From: Verrucomicrobiota bacterium
GTDB lineage: Bacteria; Verrucomicrobiota; Verrucomicrobiia; Limisphaerales; Fontisphaeraceae
Direction: 5' to 3'
Assembly: GCA_037139415.1 (NCBI GenBank)
Contig: JBAXGN010000068.1
Location: forward strand, 1 to 36,444
DNA: 36,444 nt
Below the pieces are notes generated by a model that saw nothing but the letters and a program-made list of their open reading frames with translations, did no database searches and was not told the DNA's origin. Numbering within the stretch: position 1 is the first letter of the stretch; each line of letters starts with the position of its first letter. This document shows, one piece after another, positions 23,993-32,622 of the stretch. A program made the position numbers and the translations under genes.

Positions 23993-26320
23993 ATGCGCTG
24001 CCTCCTTGATCTTCCGCTCCGTCGAAAATTGCTGGTGCTGGTAATGGCCAGCAGCACACTCGCCCTGCTGTTGGCGGCGGGCTCGTTCAGCGTCTATGAA
24101 TGGTTCATTCTCCGCGACACCGCGCGGCGCGACGTGCAAACCCAGGCGGAAATCCTCGCTGCCAACGTCAGTGCCGCCGTCGAGTTTGGCGATGCGGACC
24201 ACGCCCGCCGCATCCTGCGGGTACTGCAGATGCGCCCGCAGTTCGACCTTGCTTGTGTCTTTGATGAAAACCGGCGCTTGCTGGCCGGTTACACGAACGA
24301 ATTCAATCCCGAGCCGGTCCGCTGGCTCAATCCGATTCCCCAAGGTGTTCAATCCGAGGCGGGGCATCTCGTGGTTTTTCAGCCGGTCATGCATGATAAC
24401 CACGTTGCCGGCACGCTCTATCTGCGGTCGGAATTCAGCCCCATCCGGGCGCGTTTTGGGCAGTACCTGGGTTTGGCGATGCTGGTGCTGCTGGCCTGCT
24501 GGTGGATTGCCTTTGGGCTGGCCGCACGCCTCCAACGCATTGTCTCCCAGCCCATCCTTGAGCTGGCCCGGACTGCCCGTGACGTGACGGAGCGCAAGGA
24601 CTACTCGTTACGGGCCGTCAGTCAGAGCCATGATGAAGTGGGGCTCCTCATTGAGGGGTTCAACGAGATGTTGACGCAAATTCAGGCCCGCGACGTTGCC
24701 CTGCAAAAGACGCAGGATGATCTTGAACGCCGGGTGACCGAGCGCACCAGCCAGCTTCAGGATGAAATTGTCCAGCGCCGCCGCATTGAAGCCGCGTTGG
24801 CCGATGAAAAGGAGCGCCTCGCGGTCACGCTCCGCTCCATTGGTGACGCCGTAGTGGCCACGGATCGCGAGGGTTGCATCGTGCTGTTCAATCCGGTGGC
24901 GGAACAACTCACCGGCTGGGGTGCGGCCGAAGCTGCGACCCGTCCCCTGCCGGAAGTGCTGCAACTATTTCATGATAAGACGCGGCAGCCTTGTGAGAAC
25001 CCCGTGACCCGCGTGCTCGCCAGCGGCGGTCCGGTGGAACCCAGTGAAGGCACCCTGCTCGTCTCGCGCGACGGCACGCAGCGCCTCATTGCCAGCAGCA
25101 GCGCGCCGATCCGCGATCGTGCCGGCCAGATCATCGGCGTCGTGTTGGTATTCCGCGATGTCACTGAGAAGGAGCGCACGACGCAGGAACTGCTCAAGGC
25201 CAGCAAACTCGAATCCATCGGTCTGCTGGCGGGCGGCATCGCGCATGACTTCAACAATATTCTCACGGCCATTCTCGGCAATATTTCGCTCGCCCGGTTG
25301 ATCGCGCAACCGCAGGACGAACTGGCTGAGGCCTTGCTCCACGCGGAGAAAGCCGCCGCCCGCGCCGGCGATCTCACCCGCCAACTCTTGACGTTCTCCA
25401 AGGGTGGTTCGCCGATGAAGCAGAGCGCCTCGCTGGCGGAGATCATCAAGGAAACCACCGCCTTTGTCCTGCACGGTTCCAACGTCGGGCTGCAACTTGA
25501 GTTGGCCACTGACTTGTGGCCGGCCAGCATTGACGTGGGCCAGATCAGTCAGGTCATCCACAATCTCGTGCTCAATGGCATCCAAGCCATGCCCAAGGGC
25601 GGCACGTTGGACGTGCGCGCGGCCAACGTTTCGATCCCGGAACATCACGGTACGGTGCTGCGTCCCGGCCGCTATATCTCGATCACCATCCAGGACACCG
25701 GCACCGGCATCGCGCCGGAGCACTGTCAGCGCATCTTCGACCCGTACTTCACCACGAAGAAACAAGGCAGCGGCCTCGGTTTGGCGACCACGTACTCCAT
25801 CATCCGCAAACACGAAGGGAACATCACGGTGCAGTCGGAACTCGGGCGGGGCACCACCTTTCAGATTCATCTGCCGGCATCCAGTACGCCAACGGTCGCC
25901 CCAGCGGAGCCGCCCCCCGAGCCGTTGGCTGGGCAGGGCCGCATTCTGATCATGGATGACGAGGAGCCCATCCGCTCCTTGGTGATTCGGATGCTTCAAC
26001 CGTTGGGCTACGAGGTCAAGGCGGCGGCGGACGGTGCTGAAGCCTTGCGTATTTACGAAGAGGCCCGCGCCGCCCACCAGCCGATTTCCGTCGTGATTCT
26101 TGATCTCACCGTTCCCGGTGGCATGGGTGGATTGGAGGCGTTGCAACGCCTCCGCGCCCTGGATCCCCACCTCAAAGCCATCGTCTCAAGCGGTTACTCA
26201 GAAGATCCCGTCATGGCCCACCATCGCGAGCACGGTTTTGATGCGATGGTTACCAAACCCTACCGGCTTCAAGAGTTCACGCACACCTTGCAGGAGGTGT
26301 TGAAGCAAGTGAAGGTTTGA
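23993..26320 (+). CDS. Hybrid sensor histidine kinase (CHASE8-HAMP-PAS-HisKA-HATPase-REC)
   Basis: A 775-aa inner-membrane kinase. Membrane segments lie at about residues 12-35 and 159-180 and flank a periplasmic sensor whose start (SVYEWFILRDTARRDVQTQA, ILAANVSAAVEFGD) is of the CHASE8 type found in YfiN. Then follow HAMP (about 181-235), a coiled coil, PAS (about 275-390), HisKA with H418 (GGIAHDFNN), HATPase with N-box NLVLNGIQAM, DTGTGI and GSGLGLAT, and a receiver domain (about 650-770) with acidic DDE and acceptor D704. The chain ends in the receiver with no output domain, so phosphate probably passes on or the receiver acts as a sink. It starts two bases after the YfiR-like gene, so they are an operon. 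No cognate regulator is adjacent. Confidence 0.93.
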   Translation: MRCLLDLPLRRKLLVLVMASSTLALLLAAGSFSVYEWFILRDTARRDVQTQAEILAANVSAAVEFGDADHARRILRVLQMRPQFDLACVFDENRRLLAGYTNEFNPEPVRWLNPIPQGVQSEAGHLVVFQPVMHDNHVAGTLYLRSEFSPIRARFGQYLGLAMLVLLACWWIAFGLAARLQRIVSQPILELARTARDVTERKDYSLRAVSQSHDEVGLLIEGFNEMLTQIQARDVALQKTQDDLERRVTERTSQLQDEIVQRRRIEAALADEKERLAVTLRSIGDAVVATDREGCIVLFNPVAEQLTGWGAAEAATRPLPEVLQLFHDKTRQPCENPVTRVLASGGPVEPSEGTLLVSRDGTQRLIASSSAPIRDRAGQIIGVVLVFRDVTEKERTTQELLKASKLESIGLLAGGIAHDFNNILTAILGNISLARLIAQPQDELAEALLHAEKAAARAGDLTRQLLTFSKGGSPMKQSASLAEIIKETTAFVLHGSNVGLQLELATDLWPASIDVGQISQVIHNLVLNGIQAMPKGGTLDVRAANVSIPEHHGTVLRPGRYISITIQDTGTGIAPEHCQRIFDPYFTTKKQGSGLGLATTYSIIRKHEGNITVQSELGRGTTFQIHLPASSTPTVAPAEPPPEPLAGQGRILIMDDEEPIRSLVIRMLQPLGYEVKAAADGAEALRIYEEARAAHQPISVVILDLTVPGGMGGLEALQRLRALDPHLKAIVSSGYSEDPVMAHHREHGFDAMVTKPYRLQEFTHTLQEVLKQVKV

Positions 26321-26398
26321 GTCACGGGCGGGCCGTTTCGACACCTTGCGCGCCATTCCGCGGTAGCGAGATTGCCGTGCGTCACTTCGGATTTCGGG

Positions 26399-27724
26399 TC
26401 AAACTTTTTCCGGCACCGCCCATGGTTCCCGATAGGTGCGCCGCAGATAGCGGTTGGCTGCGGGATTGCGGAACGTTTCCGAGGCGCCATCAAATTCCAG
26501 CCGGATGTTGCCCAATCGCCAGGAGGTATTGGCCAGGTGACAGAGCAGCGTGGATTGGTGTGCCTGTTCCACATCGGCGTTGGGCAGCTTGTTGGAGCGG
26601 ATGCAGTCGAGGAAATTCTGCACATGCTCCCGGTCCGCCTGCCGTCCGCACGCAGATACGACGGACTTGCCCTTTTCGTCAAACGCCTGCCAGCCATCGC
26701 CATGCCGGCCAAAGTACAGGAATCCCTTGGTGCCATAAAGCTCCACCCGCGTGCTGTTAAACGGCCAGTTCGGTGGCACATCTTTATCCCGCATGTCCAT
26801 GGGCGTCTTCATGATATATGGCGTCCACAAGGAGGACTCGGTGATCAGTGTAAAGGAGCCATAGTCGAACGAGGCGATTTGGGTATCCGGCGTGTCGCGG
26901 CCATCTTTCAGCACACTGATTCCGCCCGTATGGTTGACGCTACCGGGGGCGGGCGGATCGCCCATGAGGCAGCGCGCCGCATCCACTTGGTGTACCAGGT
27001 CGCCGGGGATGGGGCCGCAACTGTAATCAAAATACCCTAACCACCGGCGACTGGGGTTGTAGGGTGCTTTGGGGGCCGGACCGCACCACAATTCATAATC
27101 GAACCCTTCCGGCACCGGCTGGTCTGGCCCGGCTTTGACAAACGGGTGGTTCATCATGTTATAGACCTTCACCAGTTTTACGTCCCCGAGTTGGCCGGTC
27201 TTGATATAGGCCATGGCATCCTGCAGATAGCGCGTGCTGCGGGTCTGCAACCCGGCTTGGACCACGCGTTGATACTTGCGCGCCGCCGCGACCATCTGGC
27301 GCCCTTCCCAGAGGTTATGCGACAGCGGTTTTTCCACGTACACATGCTTGCCGGCCTGGCAGGCAAGGATGGTGCCCAAGGCGTGCCAATGATCGGGCGT
27401 GGCGTTCACCACCACGTCCACGGACTTGTCCTCCAGGATGCGCCGGAAATCCTGCACCAGTTTCGGCGTGTGCTTCCCGGCCTTGGTTACGGTGTCCTTG
27501 GCCCGTGGCAGGCGGCGGGAATCCGGGTCGCAGAGATAGGCGAGTTCCACGTCCGGGCGCTCGGCAAACTTCTCCGCCAGAAACGTGCCGCGCCCTCCCA
27601 GCCCCATCACGCCCACGACCATTTTATCATTTGCCGCAAAGGCGCTCGGGCCGTTGAGCACGGACACGGCGGCGATGGCGCCGGCGGAATTTTTCATAAA
27701 CGCGCGTCGGTTGAATGTATTCAT
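26399..27724 (-). CDS. Tat-exported Gfo/Idh/MocA family oxidoreductase
   Basis: A 441-aa NAD(P)-dependent oxidoreductase of the Gfo/Idh/MocA family. It begins with a twin-arginine signal (NRRAFMKNSAGAIAAV), then the Rossmann motif GVMGLGGRG (residues 38-46), the family EKP motif (131-133) and the C-terminal alpha/beta domain with the long Gly/Pro-rich loops typical of PVC and Bacteroidota members. The substrate is probably a sugar or cyclitol derivative and is not predictable. I set the start at 27724 (MNTFNRRAFMK) rather than the upstream in-frame start at 27844, which only adds non-homologous sequence ahead of the Tat motif. It is divergent from the double FAD oxidoreductase (154 bases between starts) and convergent with the kinase gene. 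Confidence 0.93.
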   Translation of the reverse strand: MNTFNRRAFMKNSAGAIAAVSVLNGPSAFAANDKMVVGVMGLGGRGTFLAEKFAERPDVELAYLCDPDSRRLPRAKDTVTKAGKHTPKLVQDFRRILEDKSVDVVVNATPDHWHALGTILACQAGKHVYVEKPLSHNLWEGRQMVAAARKYQRVVQAGLQTRSTRYLQDAMAYIKTGQLGDVKLVKVYNMMNHPFVKAGPDQPVPEGFDYELWCGPAPKAPYNPSRRWLGYFDYSCGPIPGDLVHQVDAARCLMGDPPAPGSVNHTGGISVLKDGRDTPDTQIASFDYGSFTLITESSLWTPYIMKTPMDMRDKDVPPNWPFNSTRVELYGTKGFLYFGRHGDGWQAFDEKGKSVVSACGRQADREHVQNFLDCIRSNKLPNADVEQAHQSTLLCHLANTSWRLGNIRLEFDGASETFRNPAANRYLRRTYREPWAVPEKV

Positions 27725-27878
27725 AAAAAATGGGGTCACGTTAAATTGTGAGCCCACCTTAGCGGAACGCGGGTTGCTTGACCAGCATTTGATGATGAAA
27801 AGAGTGTTCCGGGGAGGTGACTTTCCATCCATTCCGCGTTGCATTGTGCGACCACACGAGTAACATCACCCCATCTTT

Positions 27879-30800
27879 ATGAGCACCATGCGTAACTATT
27901 TTATGGGCGTTGCCTTGGGCGGCGTCCTGTCCGTCCTGCCGGCATTTGTGGCGCGCGGCACGGTTACGGAGTCGGCCCGGGAGATTCCCATCGCCAAGGA
28001 GGTGGATGTGGTGGTGGTGGGCGGATCATCCGGGGCGGCCAGCGCCGCCATGGCGGCGGCAGAGGCGGGAGCCAGGGTTTTCCTGCTCGCCCCGCGCTCG
28101 TATCTGGGCGAGGACATGTGCTCCACGCTGCGGCTGTGGTTGGAGGAGTCCGAGCAGCCCCAATCCCCCTTGGCCCGCCGCATCTTCGCCGAACCCGGCG
28201 AGGATGACGCGAGCGTGGGTGGGTCCGGACAGCGGGAATCGAACGCCCTGGATTATTCATACACCACCAGCATTCCCGCCGTCCTGAAACATCGGGACAC
28301 GGAGCCGCCGTCCCGATTGAAAGACGGGCTATTCACCGATTCCAGCCGGCACAGCGTGCAATATAACGGGGACGTGGCAGTCATCGCCGACTTGGGCAGC
28401 GCCAAACCGGTCAAAGAGGCGCGCGTGGTGTGCTACTACCGGGCGGATTCGGACTTCAACCCCGGCAGCGTGAGCGTTTCGACCAGCGCTGACAAAGTCA
28501 AGTGGGTCGAGGGCGGCAAGTTTCCCTGCACGGCCCCGGTCAAAGAAGTGTTACAGATGACGCTGCCGATCGGCGCGTCGGCGCGTTACGTCAAATTCGA
28601 CTTCCAGCGGGTGGCAGGCGGCAAGCGTTTGTTGCTGGGGGAAATCACGCTGATTGGGGCTGGCGGTGAAGTCGCAAAACCCGCCGCTCCAGTGTTCCAA
28701 ACGTCGAAAAGCGGTGAGTCCAAAGGGTTCGTGAAGCTGGTCAAGCCCATGCAGGCCAAGCGGGTGCTTGACGAGGCGCTGGTGGCAGCCAAGGTGGATT
28801 TCCTCTTCAGTTGTTATCCCACTGAATTGCTGGTGGACGCGCAGAACAAGCCGTGCGGTGTGGTGATGGTCAACCGCTCCGGCCGCCAGGCGGTCCTTGC
28901 CAAGGTCATCATTGACGCCACGCCACGGGGCATCGTGGCGCGCATGGCGGGCGCCCAGTTCCAGCCGTATCCCGCCGGGGAATACGTCTTCCAACGGGTG
29001 GTCGTGGGCGGCGAACCGGTGGCGAACCCGAAGCTCACCGCACGCAAGTTGAGCCAGACTTACAAGTCGGTGCGCACGTTCAAGGACGGCTCCAAGGACG
29101 CGCCCGTGATCGAATACACGCTGCGCCTCCCGATGCGCGATGGCAGTTTCGCGTCCTTTGCCGAGGCCGATCACCAGGCGCGCGATTTGACGTGGCAATC
29201 CGGTCTCCTGGACGAATCAGAAATCCTGTTTCAAGTGCCGCCTGACCCGATGCGCGGCAAGAAAAGTATCACGCAACCATGGACAGGAGTCGCGGCGCTG
29301 GACCTGGATGCGTTCCGCCCGCATGGCACCAGCCGTTTTTACGTGCTGGGGGGATGCGCTGATTTGCCGCGCGATCAGGCCGCGCTCGTGTTGCGCCCGC
29401 TCGCGCTCATGGACCTGGGGTCGCGCGTGGGCAAAGCTGCCGCCGCCGAGGCCAAATCGTTGCCCGCGCCGGTCGGTCCGACGGTGGCGGCGGGCACCGC
29501 CATCCATGAGGCTCCCAAAACCAGCACGTTCACGGGCGAGTTGAGGGAAACGCTCACCGGCCTGCGCCCCGTCGAACGCAAAGCGGCGAAGCTGCATTCG
29601 CCGGAGCGGGCATTGCCAGTCCTGGGCATGTACGATTGCGTGGTGGTGGGCGGCGGCACGGGCGGCGCGCCCGCCGGCATCGGCGCAGCGCGGGGCGGCG
29701 CCAAGACCCTGCTGGTTGAGTATCTGCACGGCTTGGGCGGCGTGGGCACACTGGGCATGATCGGCTCGTATTATCACGGTTATCGCGGCGGATTCACCGC
29801 CGAGGTGGATAAGGGCGTGGCCACGATGCACGATCCGAAACGCCCCGCGCCGCGAACGGGCGCGTGGGAGATCAACCCCAAGGTGGAATGGTGGCGGCAA
29901 GCCAACCGCAAGGCCGGGGCCGAGGTTTGGTTCGGCGTACTCGGCTGCGGCGCGCTGGTGGAGAACGGCGTGGTCAAGGGCGTCATCCTCGTCACACCGG
30001 AAGGGCGTGGTGTGGTCATTGCCAAGACGGTGATTGATTCCACGGGCAACGCCGATGTCGCCGCCGCCGCCGGCGCGAAGTACGTCTATACGGATGCCGA
30101 TGATGTCGGCGTGCAAGGCACGGGTTTGCCGCCGCGCGAGCTGGGCGGCGGCTCCATCAACACCGATTACATGTTCGCCGATGATACGGATGTCGTGGAT
30201 TTCTGGCATCAATTCATCCTATCGCGCCAGCGTTTCCGGGGCGCGTATGATTTGGGGCAGCTCGTGGATACGCGGGAGCGCCGCCGCATCGTAGGGGACA
30301 TCACGATTTCGCCCATGGACATCATCCTCGCCCGCACGTACCCGGATGCGCTGGTGTTGTCCAAGAGTAATTTCGACTCGCACGGGTTCACGGTGCATCC
30401 GTTGTTTGTGGCGATGCCGCCGGACAAGAAGGGCTTGAGCTTGTGCGTGCCGATGCGCGCGTTGTTGCCGCAGGGGTTGGATGGCATCCTGGTGACGGGC
30501 CTGGGCGTCAGCGCGCACCGCGACGCGATGCCGGTGATCCGCATGCAGCCGGACATCCAGAACCAGGGCTACGCGTGCGGCCGCGCCGCCGCGATGGTGG
30601 CCCACAGCGCGGACACGATCCGCAAAGTGGATATGAAAGCGTTGCAGAAGCATCTGGTGGAAGTCGGCATCATCCCGGAGGAGGCGCTCGCGTATAAAGA
30701 CTCCTTCCCCATGCCGCTGGCGCGCGTGGCCGAAGCGGTGGCGCAGGTGACGAAAGCCGCCAACGCCACCAACGAGGTGGATGGCGTGATCCGGGATCGC

Positions 30801-31457
30801 GATGCGCTCGCCATCATTTTCGCGCAACCGCAGGATTCCATTGCGCTGTTGGAAAAGGCGCACGCCGCCGCCCAAGGCGAGAAAAAACTCGCCTACGCGC
30901 ACATCCTGGCGATGCTCGGCAACGCCAGCGGCGGACCCACGTTGCTGGCGCACATCCGCAACGCCAAGGGCTTTGACACCGGCTGGAATTACAAGGGCAT
31001 GAGCCAGTTTGGCCGCAGCTTGAGCGAGCTGGATTCATACATCGTCGCCTTGGGCCGCACCCACCAGCCCGGCGCGTTCGAGGTCATCGCCGAAAAAGCG
31101 CGCACGCTGGATGCCGCCAAGGAATTCTCGCATCACCGCGCCTGCGCCATGGCGTTCGAAACGATCGGCGACCGCCGCGCGGCGGGACTCCTCTTCCAAG
31201 TCCTCCAGCAACCCGGCATGATGGGGCACTCGACGACGACCATCGGTAGCGCCCAACAACAAATGCTGCCCGGCAAAACCGAAAACGTGCAGCGCAACGA
31301 ATCCCTGCGCGAGATTGTGCTCGCGCGGGCGCTCTACCATTGCGGGGATCAGGACGGCCTGGGCGAAAAACTCCTCAAACAATACGCGGCGGACCTCCGC
31401 GGCCATTACGCTCGCCATGCCCAGGCGGTGTTGGACGCGGGCAAGCCGGGGAAATAA
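27879..31457 (+). CDS. Exported double FAD-dependent oxidoreductase with discoidin-like insert
   Basis: A 1192-aa protein with an N-terminal signal (about residues 5-28). The first FAD-binding Rossmann unit (DVVVVGGSSGAASAAMA, from 43) is followed by a discoidin/F5-8C-like beta insert (about 140-260) and then the rest of the first oxidoreductase (IIDATPRGIVARMAG, DLPRDQAALVLRPLALMDLG). A second complete FAD unit begins at about 587 (DCVVVGGGTGGAPAGIGAA) and includes VIDSTGNADVAAAAG and GILVTGLGVSAHRDAMPVIR. The last ~230 residues are helical and HEAT-like. Both halves resemble the FAD-dependent oxidoreductase family (PF12831-type) common in PVC and Bacteroidota. The substrate is unknown; the divergent Gfo/Idh/MocA gene suggests carbohydrate oxidation. 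ATG 27888 is an alternative start. Confidence 0.88.
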   Translation: MSTMRNYFMGVALGGVLSVLPAFVARGTVTESAREIPIAKEVDVVVVGGSSGAASAAMAAAEAGARVFLLAPRSYLGEDMCSTLRLWLEESEQPQSPLARRIFAEPGEDDASVGGSGQRESNALDYSYTTSIPAVLKHRDTEPPSRLKDGLFTDSSRHSVQYNGDVAVIADLGSAKPVKEARVVCYYRADSDFNPGSVSVSTSADKVKWVEGGKFPCTAPVKEVLQMTLPIGASARYVKFDFQRVAGGKRLLLGEITLIGAGGEVAKPAAPVFQTSKSGESKGFVKLVKPMQAKRVLDEALVAAKVDFLFSCYPTELLVDAQNKPCGVVMVNRSGRQAVLAKVIIDATPRGIVARMAGAQFQPYPAGEYVFQRVVVGGEPVANPKLTARKLSQTYKSVRTFKDGSKDAPVIEYTLRLPMRDGSFASFAEADHQARDLTWQSGLLDESEILFQVPPDPMRGKKSITQPWTGVAALDLDAFRPHGTSRFYVLGGCADLPRDQAALVLRPLALMDLGSRVGKAAAAEAKSLPAPVGPTVAAGTAIHEAPKTSTFTGELRETLTGLRPVERKAAKLHSPERALPVLGMYDCVVVGGGTGGAPAGIGAARGGAKTLLVEYLHGLGGVGTLGMIGSYYHGYRGGFTAEVDKGVATMHDPKRPAPRTGAWEINPKVEWWRQANRKAGAEVWFGVLGCGALVENGVVKGVILVTPEGRGVVIAKTVIDSTGNADVAAAAGAKYVYTDADDVGVQGTGLPPRELGGGSINTDYMFADDTDVVDFWHQFILSRQRFRGAYDLGQLVDTRERRRIVGDITISPMDIILARTYPDALVLSKSNFDSHGFTVHPLFVAMPPDKKGLSLCVPMRALLPQGLDGILVTGLGVSAHRDAMPVIRMQPDIQNQGYACGRAAAMVAHSADTIRKVDMKALQKHLVEVGIIPEEALAYKDSFPMPLARVAEAVAQVTKAANATNEVDGVIRDRDALAIIFAQPQDSIALLEKAHAAAQGEKKLAYAHILAMLGNASGGPTLLAHIRNAKGFDTGWNYKGMSQFGRSLSELDSYIVALGRTHQPGAFEVIAEKARTLDAAKEFSHHRACAMAFETIGDRRAAGLLFQVLQQPGMMGHSTTTIGSAQQQMLPGKTENVQRNESLREIVLARALYHCGDQDGLGEKLLKQYAADLRGHYARHAQAVLDAGKPGK

Positions 31458-31600
31458 AGCTGCTGCCACGGGCGGGAACTTGGAGTGATTACAGGAGCAC
31501 AGCGCAGACCTCCTGATGCGCTCCGAAATTGCTTATGGCGATCTTGCTTAAGCGGATCGATGCTTGGCGCTTTAACTTGCCCGACTTTCTTCCTGTCGTA

Positions 31601-31629
31601 TTGAACCTTTTCTGGCAATCCGCATTCTA
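31601..31629 (+). promoter_or_regulatory. Weak candidate promoter for the ECF sigma gene
   Basis: TTGAAC (31601-31606), a 17-base spacer and ATTCTA (31624-31629) lie just upstream of the sigma-factor ATG at 31640. The predicted transcript would have almost no leader, in keeping with the absence of a Shine-Dalgarno sequence there. Low confidence. Confidence 0.25.
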
Positions 31630-31639
31630 CTGGGTATAA

Positions 31640-32191
31640 ATGCTGGTAGTGGCGAATAGTGAACAATTGCCGGTGGAGCAAGCCAGGGCCGGGGAACCGG
31701 GGGCTTGGGACACGCTTTTCCACCGATACCAGTTGCCGCTTTACACCTATGTATTTGAACTGGTCAACGATGAGCAAGCCAGCCTGGATATTGTCCAGGA
31801 GACGTTCATCAATGCCGCGCGCCATCTCATGCAATTGCGCGATAATGACCGGTTTGGCTCGTGGCTGTTCGGGATTGCTCATCAAAAATGCGCGCAACAG
31901 TGGCGGCGAAAACCGGTGGCGCAGGTGCCGGTCGAAGCGTGTGAAGAAGATTTACCCGATTTGCAAGCAGACCCGGGTGACTGGCTTATCCGCAAAGAAG
32001 CCGAGGAGGATTTTATGCGTTGCCTGAACCAATTGCCGATCCCGCAGCGCACGGTTTTGCTGCTTCATTTCCTGGAAGATTTTTCCCTGGAGGAGATCGC
32101 GGAGATAACCGGCGCCGGGTTGGGAACCGTAAAGTCACGAATTCATTACGCGAAGAAAACCCTGCGCCAACTGCTGGAGAAACAACGATGA
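31640..32191 (+). CDS. ECF-type RNA polymerase sigma factor
   Basis: A 183-aa sigma-70 family factor. Region 2 spans about residues 20-85 (WDTLFHRYQLPLYTYVFELV, DIVQETFINAARHL, FGSWLFGIAHQKC) and region 4 about 125-180 (LNQLPIPQRTVLLLHFLEDF, SLEEIAEITGAGLGTVKSRI). An acidic linker joins them and region 3 is absent, as in ECF factors. No Shine-Dalgarno is visible before the ATG, which follows GGGTATAA. The stop overlaps the next gene's ATG (ATGA), the usual arrangement of a sigma factor with its anti-sigma. Target genes are unknown; the cluster may be self-regulated. Confidence 0.95.
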   Translation: MLVVANSEQLPVEQARAGEPGAWDTLFHRYQLPLYTYVFELVNDEQASLDIVQETFINAARHLMQLRDNDRFGSWLFGIAHQKCAQQWRRKPVAQVPVEACEEDLPDLQADPGDWLIRKEAEEDFMRCLNQLPIPQRTVLLLHFLEDFSLEEIAEITGAGLGTVKSRIHYAKKTLRQLLEKQR

Positions 32192-32607
32192 AAACACCAC
32201 GCGAAGTGTTATTAGCCCGCCACCAAGCGGCCAATGCCAAGCTGGACGCGTTGCGACGCGAATTTGTGGCCGAATTCAACGGCACTGCGCCAAAATACGA
32301 GCCGGTACGGAATGCCGGTTTCTTGAACCAGCTCTGGCTGGAATTATTTTGGTCTTCCCGCAAGGTCTGGCTGGGCTTTGTCACGACATGGATGGTTTTG
32401 GGGCTGATGCATGTGGTCTGTTTGGGAACCGCCGACTCCGCCATGGCCAGGGCAGAAACCGATTCGCCGCAAATGCTGGCGTTGCTACGTGAGCAGAATC
32501 GTCTGCGGGTTGAATTGACGGAGGCGTTGCGTTCCGAGCCCGCGGCGGTTTCCCCCTTTCGGCCGAGCCCGCGTAGCGAGGCGAATCCGGTATCTTTAAC
32601 CGTGTAA
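32188..32607 (+). CDS. Small single-pass membrane protein, candidate anti-sigma factor
   Basis: A 139-aa protein starting with the ATG that overlaps the sigma-factor stop. It has an N-terminal basic helical segment of ~55 residues (KTPREVLLARHQAANAKLDA), one membrane helix (VWLGFVTTWMVLGLMHVVCL, about 58-77), and a short C-terminal part with Pro/Ser-rich end. No zinc-binding HxxxCxxC anti-sigma motif is present, so it is not a ZAS-type anti-sigma. Size, topology (N-terminus in, one TM) and translational coupling to the sigma gene are the reasons for proposing an anti-sigma or sigma-cofactor role. An in-frame upstream reading extends into the sigma gene and is not used. Confidence 0.7.
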   Translation: MKTPREVLLARHQAANAKLDALRREFVAEFNGTAPKYEPVRNAGFLNQLWLELFWSSRKVWLGFVTTWMVLGLMHVVCLGTADSAMARAETDSPQMLALLREQNRLRVELTEALRSEPAAVSPFRPSPRSEANPVSLTV

Positions 32608-32622
32608 TTCTAGAGAACGATT

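Noticed and set aside
31494-31524. Hairpin between the FAD oxidoreductase and the sigma gene as a terminator
   Set aside because: AGCGCA/TGCGCT gives only a 6-bp stem with a 10-base loop and no T-run; too weak to call.
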